In this document: positions 58,942-64,000 of the stretch, one piece after another | How the letters are laid out: every line of letters begins with the position of its first letter | Numbering within the stretch: position 1 is the first letter of the stretch | Source: Natrinema salinisoli | GTDB lineage: Archaea; Halobacteriota; Halobacteria; Halobacteriales; Natrialbaceae | DNA: 64,000 nt | NCBI RefSeq assembly: GCF_020405205.1 | Contig: NZ_CP084469.1 | Location: 1-64,000 of the forward strand | Reading direction: 5' to 3' | Position numbers and translations under genes: made by a program | The notes under the pieces: model-generated | The model's input: only the letters and a program-made list of their open reading frames with translations | Told to the model about the DNA's origin: nothing | Databases searched by the model: none

Positions 58942-61900
58942 TCACGAACCGTCCGTGAGCGTTACCGTTCTCGACGCGCTGTCGTCCGGCGTCGCGATCG
59001 TCACAGAGTGCTCGCCCGTCGCCATCCCCGCGGTGTCGAGATCGAACTGCAACCACCGCTGGGAGTTCTCGTGCAGTTCTATTGCCGTCTCGTCCCGGTG
59101 GGTTCCGTCGACGAGGAACTCCACGGTCTTCGTCGTCAGTTCGTCGCCAGTGTTCACGATATCAGCACTCGTATAGATCCGGTCACCGACCGCGGCCGAC
59201 GACGGACTATCGAGGTTCCGAACCTCGAACCGGTTCTCCGATTCGGACCCGGTGGAGAGCTCGATCGAACCGGACACGGTGTCGGTGCCTGATCCGACGG
59301 TGATCGTGTGGGACCCGTCGCTCAGCCCGCTCGTGTCGTACTCGAACGAGACGGACCAACTCGAGTCCGGCGATAGCGTCACGTCCGTCGATTCCGCGAC
59401 CGTTCCGTCCACACCGAACTCGATCGTCGCGGTCCCTTCGGCGTCGCCGGTATTCGTCACGGTCGCAGAGACCGTAATTTCATCACCGATCGTCGCCGCC
59501 GAGGGGTGCTCGAGGCTCGAGACGTCGAAGGCCGCCGGGTCGCCGCTCCCCTCGGACACCGGGCGGAGCGGAATCGACGCTCGGGACTCGTTCGTGTACG
59601 CCAGTGCGGCCGACTGCGAAACGTCCGGCGGGGTGATGACGTCGAGCACCTGCGGCGCGTTGTCGTTGGCCGCGCCGCCGAAGGCCCACTCGCTCCGCTC
59701 GGACCGAACCGCGCGGGTGTAATCGGGGTTCGTCCCGTCGTAGCCGACCACGAGCGCGGCGATCGACGCCGACGCGAGGTCACCGATCGCATCTTTCGGG
59801 ACTTCGATGCCGATCTCCGAGCCGTCGACCGTCGCGCGCCCCGTCGCGAGTCGGTCGCCCGTCGAATCCTGTACGCGGACGCCGTTCTCGCCGTCTGTGA
59901 GAATCCGGACGTGATATGGACTCGCGAGCGCCGCGTTGACGCCGGGTGCGGCATCGGTCGAGCCGCCGGCGGCCGACGGGTCGCGGACGTAGAACTGCAG
60001 GTACTGCTTGGCGAACCCGGCGTCGAACTCCCACGGGTTCGTCGGCTCGGTGGCCATCGTGACCGCGAATCGGTAGCTCGAGCCCCGATCCCGAACCGTG
60101 AGCTCGACGATGTCGAAATCGCCGTCGGTGAAGACCGATCCGGTCGGATAGGTGTAGTCGCCGGGGCCGACGTCGTCGCCCACCGGATCACGCCACCGGA
60201 GGAGGCGCTCGCGCCGTTCGATGGTGATCGCTTCCTCGCAGCGACCGTCGCCCTCTGTCTCCGGAACGGAGACGGTGACGGTGTTGTCACCGATCGCGAG
60301 GGGAACGTCGACCGAAAAGGAGCCGTCCGCTGCGATCGGCGGCTCGAAGACGTCACCGACGGACGTCTCGATCCGGACAGCGTCCGCCTCGGTCGTGCCG
60401 GTGATCGTCGCGCTGTCGGCGTCGACGTCGTCCGGTGCGTCCACGGAGAGCGCCGGACAGCTTCCGGGCGACGTGTCGAAATGCTCCGCGACCGCCGACG
60501 GCGTCTCCACGGGTCGCCCGGCGTCGATGCAATGGGCCAGGCGGACGAACTGCGCCGAGCACCACAGGAGCGGCGTCGCAGCGCCGGTTCCCTCGCCGAA
60601 GGCCCAGTCGTATTCCGTTGCGTCCGACCGATCCCAGACCTGTTCGGATATCATTCGGCCCTCGTTCGCGAAGTTCGCCATCGTCTCCAGGAGGGTCGTC
60701 GGCGAGAGATCGCCGGTTCCGCCCGCGAGGAGTTCGTACTCCGCCCGCTCGCCGGTGAGGAACGGCCACAGCCGACCGACGCCGGTTCCGTCCCACGGAC
60801 TCCCGTCGGCCTGCTGCCCGTAGCCGTCGTGGCTGTACCTGTACCACCCCGGGCCGTTCGGCGTGTCGACCCGGATGCGATCGTCCACCACCTGTAGACT
60901 CTCCCGAACGAGCGGATCGTCCGTCGATCGAACGCCGAACCGAACCAGCTCGAGGAAGCTCGGGTCCACGACCTCGTTGGTGGGATGGGTCCCGCCGCCG
61001 TTCGCGAGGGTGATGCTCGAGCCGTCCGGGTCGTCGGTCGGGCTCACCCGAACGAAGTACCGGTCGCCGAACGGGCCGTCCTCCGAGACGGTCACCGACT
61101 CGAGCCGGCTCGCGAAATCGTCGACGACACCCCGCCAGCGGTCGGCGTCCGCGGCGTGGCCCTCGTGATCGGCGAGTTCGGCCGCACAGATCAGCCCGGC
61201 GATCTGGGCGGCCATGCTCTGCGGCGAGAAGCCGCCGTTTTCCTCCCACCGTTCCTGTGGCGACCGCGGTCCGTTATCGGCCACGTAGTCGGCCCCGAGC
61301 CTGAGGTTCCGGTAGTCGTACGAGACGTCGCCGTCGCTCGGCGCGATATCGTGACGCTCGAAGAGCTGGTAGGCCATGATGAGCGGGGATGCGACCTGGT
61401 CCATCTGGACGGTCCCCCACCGCTCCGTCCCGTCGAACGTCGTGTTCTGCTTGACCGAGCCGTCGGGTTTCTGCTGGTACTCGAAGAGGTACTCCGTCGC
61501 GTGCGTCGCGCCTTCGACGTCGCCGACGGCCTCCAGTGCCGTGAACACGTGGTAGAGATCCCGCGGCCAGCAGTGAGCGTAGCCCGACCGTGCGGCCGAG
61601 TCCGCCGCTTTGATCTGCCCCCACGGGATCGTCGGCGCGGCGACCGACGCCCCGCGGAACTGCTCGTGTTTGCTCTCGCCGGCCTTCAGCGACATGAGAC
61701 TCGCGTTGTACTGGGCGCGGAGAGCCGCATCGCTCGCGACCGACGCCGGTGTCTCGGTGGCTTCCAGATACGATTGCCACCCGGACACGTACGTCTCCCG
61801 CACCGACTCGTAGCCTCGAGAGAGGGCGTCCCGGGCCGCCGCCGTCGCGGCGTCGGTGTCTCCATCCTCGGCGAAGCCCATCGCCAGCGTCGTCTCCCCG

Positions 61901-62703
61901 CCGCCGGAGCACAGCCGTCCCGCGACCTGGACGTTCCCGCTCGCGCTGGAGTTCGTCTGTGGTATGGTTCCCCTCAACAGGGACGCGATCTCGCCGCCGG
62001 CTGTGTCGGCCGTCGCCCAGTCGAACCCGCCGGCGGCGGTCAGCGCCGTCGCGATGTCGTAGGCACTCCCGTCCGGTTTCGTGATCCACTCGTCGCTCGA
62101 CCCGGTAGCGACGACGTGCTTCGACTCGCCCGATCCCGCGACGCTCGCTCGATCGGCGTTCGTCCCGTGACCGAGGGCGAGGTCCGCCGCCACGTAGAGG
62201 TCGTACTCGCTCGAGGCGTCGAACGTGACGTCCGCGAGGAGGGCCTCACCGGCTCGATCGGCGATGTATTCGACGGTGAGCGTCCAGTCGTGGTCCGGAT
62301 TGACGCCGTCCGTGATCGTCCCTTCGAACACGAGCGCATCGTCCTCGACCATCGTCGCTCGCCGGTCGACCGGGTCCGTGCCGGTTCCGTCGTCCGTTCC
62401 GTCGACGTCGTACGTCCGGGCCGCGTATCCGTCGCCGTCGGTGACGACGAACTCTATCGCGGTCGTGTTGACCAGATCGAGCCGCGGGAATCTGATCTCG
62501 GTGATCGCCCCCGCCGTGATCGTGTACCAGACCCGCGGGAGGTCCGACATCGCGACGTCGTGGTCGTATGCCGTTACGAATCCCTTTCTTCGTCCGTGCG
62601 GCCAGTACGACGACTCCGCTGCCGTGAGAGCCCCCTCCGCAACGCCGGTGAGCGACAGCCCGCCGGCGGCGGTGAGTCCCGTCATGAATTTTCGTCGTTG
62701 CAT
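58942..62703 (-). CDS. Secreted GH15 glucodextranase/glucoamylase-like enzyme with CARDB tail
   Basis: The 1,253-residue protein has a Tat signal (MQRRKFMTGLTAAGGLSLTG). It continues with a GH15 N-terminal beta sandwich (about 30-320) and an (alpha/alpha)6 barrel with CWPRDLYHVFTAL (about 378), the general-acid region ERWEENGGFSP (about 486) and the general-base region GEGTGAATPLLW (about 704). A Glucodextran_B-like beta domain (about 745-825), a DOMON-like glucodextranase C domain (about 834-1050) and two CARDB-type domains (about 1068-1155 and 1163-1253) follow. It cleaves alpha-1,4 or alpha-1,6 glucans outside the cell, releasing glucose. The last domains probably mediate surface or substrate binding. 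No dockerin seen. Confidence 0.92.
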   Translation of the reverse strand: MQRRKFMTGLTAAGGLSLTGVAEGALTAAESSYWPHGRRKGFVTAYDHDVAMSDLPRVWYTITAGAITEIRFPRLDLVNTTAIEFVVTDGDGYAARTYDVDGTDDGTGTDPVDRRATMVEDDALVFEGTITDGVNPDHDWTLTVEYIADRAGEALLADVTFDASSEYDLYVAADLALGHGTNADRASVAGSGESKHVVATGSSDEWITKPDGSAYDIATALTAAGGFDWATADTAGGEIASLLRGTIPQTNSSASGNVQVAGRLCSGGGETTLAMGFAEDGDTDAATAAARDALSRGYESVRETYVSGWQSYLEATETPASVASDAALRAQYNASLMSLKAGESKHEQFRGASVAAPTIPWGQIKAADSAARSGYAHCWPRDLYHVFTALEAVGDVEGATHATEYLFEYQQKPDGSVKQNTTFDGTERWGTVQMDQVASPLIMAYQLFERHDIAPSDGDVSYDYRNLRLGADYVADNGPRSPQERWEENGGFSPQSMAAQIAGLICAAELADHEGHAADADRWRGVVDDFASRLESVTVSEDGPFGDRYFVRVSPTDDPDGSSITLANGGGTHPTNEVVDPSFLELVRFGVRSTDDPLVRESLQVVDDRIRVDTPNGPGWYRYSHDGYGQQADGSPWDGTGVGRLWPFLTGERAEYELLAGGTGDLSPTTLLETMANFANEGRMISEQVWDRSDATEYDWAFGEGTGAATPLLWCSAQFVRLAHCIDAGRPVETPSAVAEHFDTSPGSCPALSVDAPDDVDADSATITGTTEADAVRIETSVGDVFEPPIAADGSFSVDVPLAIGDNTVTVSVPETEGDGRCEEAITIERRERLLRWRDPVGDDVGPGDYTYPTGSVFTDGDFDIVELTVRDRGSSYRFAVTMATEPTNPWEFDAGFAKQYLQFYVRDPSAAGGSTDAAPGVNAALASPYHVRILTDGENGVRVQDSTGDRLATGRATVDGSEIGIEVPKDAIGDLASASIAALVVGYDGTNPDYTRAVRSERSEWAFGGAANDNAPQVLDVITPPDVSQSAALAYTNESRASIPLRPVSEGSGDPAAFDVSSLEHPSAATIGDEITVSATVTNTGDAEGTATIEFGVDGTVAESTDVTLSPDSSWSVSFEYDTSGLSDGSHTITVGSGTDTVSGSIELSTGSESENRFEVRNLDSPSSAAVGDRIYTSADIVNTGDELTTKTVEFLVDGTHRDETAIELHENSQRWLQFDLDTAGMATGEHSVTIATPDDSASRTVTLTDGS

Positions 62704-62725
62704 CCGAACGGATCTGCCAGACGCG

Positions 62726-62739
62726 TTTTATTATATATG
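62726..62739 (-). promoter_or_regulatory. TATA element of the GH15 gene
   Basis: The minus strand reads CATATATAATAAAA 23-36 nt before the ATG at 62703, an unusually extended and strong TATA box for this GC-rich genome, consistent with efficient or inducible expression. The rest of 62740-62898 shows nothing clear. Confidence 0.6.
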
Positions 62740-62898
62740 CTGAACGTTTTCATCAAATTTTATCCGCCGAATAAGTTAACTTCTTTGACCGCGTTGCTCG
62801 GGTGCATATATGTCCAGAGAAGTCGCTCAGGATAGTGGGACCGGTCGGAAGCCGACGAATAGGCGATCGCGCTCGGACGAGGACGAACGAACGAGGTC

Positions 62899-63750
62899 TC
62901 AGAGCCCGGGCATCTCGAGCGCGCCGCGTCCGACGATGAACGCCAGCGCGGCGAGAAACATCCCGTACTTGAGACGCGACTGACTGGCGGTCGGATCGTC
63001 GAAGCTCTCGTAGGCGGCGAAAAGCATGACGGCGTCAGCGGGGGCGACGATCAGCAGATACGGGACGCCGAAGTAGCCCCGGAGGAACGGAACGGGGCTC
63101 GCGAGGACGGCTATCACGAGCAGGACGGCGGCGACGACCAGCGCCCGGCGTTCGCCGATCGCGATCGGGAGCGTGTTTAATCCCTCCTCGCGATCGCCCT
63201 CGATGTCCTCGACGTCCTTGATGATCTCCCGCGTCAGGGTCGCAACCGCCGCGAGGACGAAGAGCACGACCGCGGGGCCGATCTCCTCGACCGCGGCAGC
63301 CCCGAAGAGGAACGTGCTGCCGACGAGGTAGGCGACGAGCGCGTTGCCGAGCCCGGGGAGTCCCTTGAAGAACTCCGTGTAGGCGATCAGCGCCAGGAGG
63401 TTCACCGTCGCGATGGCGATCGCCAGCGGGGGCAGCGTGAGCGCCAGGACGACCGCACCGGCGAAGAGAACGATACTGAACGCGAGCGCACCGCGCGGGC
63501 TCACCGCCCCGCGGGGAATCGCCCGCTCGGGTTGGTTGATCCGGTCGATCTCCCGATCGAAGTAGTCGTTGATCGCGTTCCCCGCACCGACCGCCAGCGC
63601 CGTGGCCCCGACCGCTGCAGCGACTGCGACGGGCGCCTCGGTCACGCCACCCGCGACGAACGCGCCGATAAACGTCAGCACGCTCGCCGCGACCACGTTC
63701 ACCGGCCGCGTCAACTCGAGCAACCCGCGACCCGTCTCCCCGGCTGTCAT
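62899..63750 (-). CDS. Digeranylgeranylglyceryl phosphate synthase (UbiA family)
   Basis: The 283-residue membrane enzyme has about eight helices and two prenyl-binding motifs: NAINDYFDREIDRINQPERA (about 58-77) and EIIKDVEDIEGDREEG (about 174-189). It adds the second geranylgeranyl chain to geranylgeranylglyceryl phosphate, the third-from-last step of archaeal ether-lipid backbone synthesis. The archaeal-style PERAIPRGAVSPRGAL follows the first motif. TATA and start spacing support 63750. Other UbiA enzymes are alternatives but fit less well. Confidence 0.93.
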   Translation of the reverse strand: MTAGETGRGLLELTRPVNVVAASVLTFIGAFVAGGVTEAPVAVAAAVGATALAVGAGNAINDYFDREIDRINQPERAIPRGAVSPRGALAFSIVLFAGAVVLALTLPPLAIAIATVNLLALIAYTEFFKGLPGLGNALVAYLVGSTFLFGAAAVEEIGPAVVLFVLAAVATLTREIIKDVEDIEGDREEGLNTLPIAIGERRALVVAAVLLVIAVLASPVPFLRGYFGVPYLLIVAPADAVMLFAAYESFDDPTASQSRLKYGMFLAALAFIVGRGALEMPGL

Positions 63751-63773
63751 ACGCGGGAGTGCTCATGCGGGCT

Positions 63774-63783
63774 GGTTAAACGG
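63774..63783 (-). promoter_or_regulatory. TATA element of the UbiA gene
   Basis: The minus strand reads CCGTTTAACC 24-33 nt before the ATG at 63750, fitting a leaderless mRNA. Confidence 0.5.
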
Positions 63784-63874
63784 TACGGTCCACCGCCGAT
63801 CGGGCGGGGATCACCGAGAATCGCAGGGCGTCGAGGCACGGACCGACGCCGTCACTGTCACATCGGCCGCGGTT

Positions 63875-64000
63875 TCAGCGCCACTCCTCGAGATCACAGA
63901 GGACGTCGTCCTCGATCTCGAGCCACTTGCTCACCCGGTCGTCACCGCTCGCATCCACCGGCACGGCGGTCCAGCTCCGATCGTCCTCGGAGAGTAACTC
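63875..64000 (-). CDS. Small haloarchaeal protein, partial (DUF7511-like), 5' end outside window
   Basis: The 41 visible C-terminal residues read ELLSEDDRSWTAVPVDASGD and continue DRVSKWLEIEDDVLCDLEEW. The alternation of a WTAVP strand, an Asp-rich turn and a KWL helix resembles the haloarchaeal DUF7511 microprotein type; the name is tentative. The reading frame is open to the window edge and ends in TGA. Confidence 0.55.
   Translation of the reverse strand, partial: ELLSEDDRSWTAVPVDASGDDRVSKWLEIEDDVLCDLEEWR

Noticed and set aside
58942-62835. Long plus-strand frames opposite the GH15 gene (such as 60985-62835)
   Set aside because: Arg-rich shadows of a gene with a clear signal peptide and catalytic motifs.

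Overview
The window is 64 kb of chromosome from an extremely halophilic archaeon. GC is high, the proteins are very acidic, and many genes have an archaeal TATA element 25-30 nt before the start codon with no room for a ribosome binding site (leaderless transcripts). Marker genes are archaeal: PAN, CDC48, prefoldin beta, RNA polymerase subunit P, eL43 (L37Ae), KEOPS Pcc1, RNase P component 4, SRP 7S RNA, F420-dependent enzymes and an ether-lipid prenyltransferase. Small haloarchaea-specific proteins and gene style suggest class Halobacteria, perhaps Natrialbaceae; the genus is inference only. It reads as ordinary chromosome with a few patches of decay and mobility. No tRNA, 5S/16S/23S rRNA, CRISPR array or complete insertion sequence was seen.

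Layout. 0-5.5 kb: proteasome-activating nucleotidase, small membrane and zinc-finger proteins, GMP synthase amidotransferase subunit, a ferritin-like DUF892 protein, a MaoC hydratase and an NmrA-type reductase. 5.9-10.9 kb: one very large secreted repeat protein with 12 carboxypeptidase-regulatory-like beta domains, three copies of an unfamiliar helical module and a cohesin-like C-terminus. 11.2-16.8 kb: a tiny DUF7331-type gene, a frameshifted hydrolase remnant, a lactate-utilisation pair (LutC plus a LutB-LutA fusion), an M20 deacylase and two small genes. 16.8-18.9 kb: a minus-strand informational operon (eL43, RpoP, Pcc1, DUF2243, prefoldin beta, DUF3194). 18.9-29.5 kb: DUF2103, SurE, zinc-ribbon protein, TruD, a two-gene ABC exporter, a membrane-anchored metallophosphoesterase and a 7TM histidine kinase. 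29.6-43.3 kb: F420 oxidoreductase, GrpB-like protein, RCK-gated potassium channel, aldo/keto reductase with a VapB-like remnant in front, a small palindromic MITE-like element, M24 peptidase, a LolA-like lipoprotein, AroA, thiolase, DoxX, MFS transporter and an alkaline-phosphatase-superfamily enzyme.

44.7-49.4 kb holds the most unusual locus: two paralogous family-5 solute-binding lipoproteins whose lobes occur in circularly permuted order, flanking a PAP2 membrane phosphatase. Both binding-protein genes carry the same 15-bp promoter core, and no permease or ATPase is nearby. 49.5-55.7 kb: RNase P component 4, YhbY and MscS; a second LolA-like lipoprotein; the 7S RNA with hairpin-rich repeats next to it; CDC48 and Hsp20. 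55.8-64 kb: DUF5798, a cysteine synthase-like enzyme, a CoA-binding protein, a RecA-like ATPase with a non-canonical P-loop, a 1,253-residue secreted GH15 glucodextranase-like enzyme, a UbiA ether-lipid prenyltransferase, and a small gene cut by the window edge.

Functional links: PAN, CDC48, Hsp20 and prefoldin beta give a protein quality-control set at three separate sites. LutC with LutB-LutA would oxidise lactate. The GH15 enzyme, the repeat protein and the two binding proteins represent the cell-surface nutrient interface.
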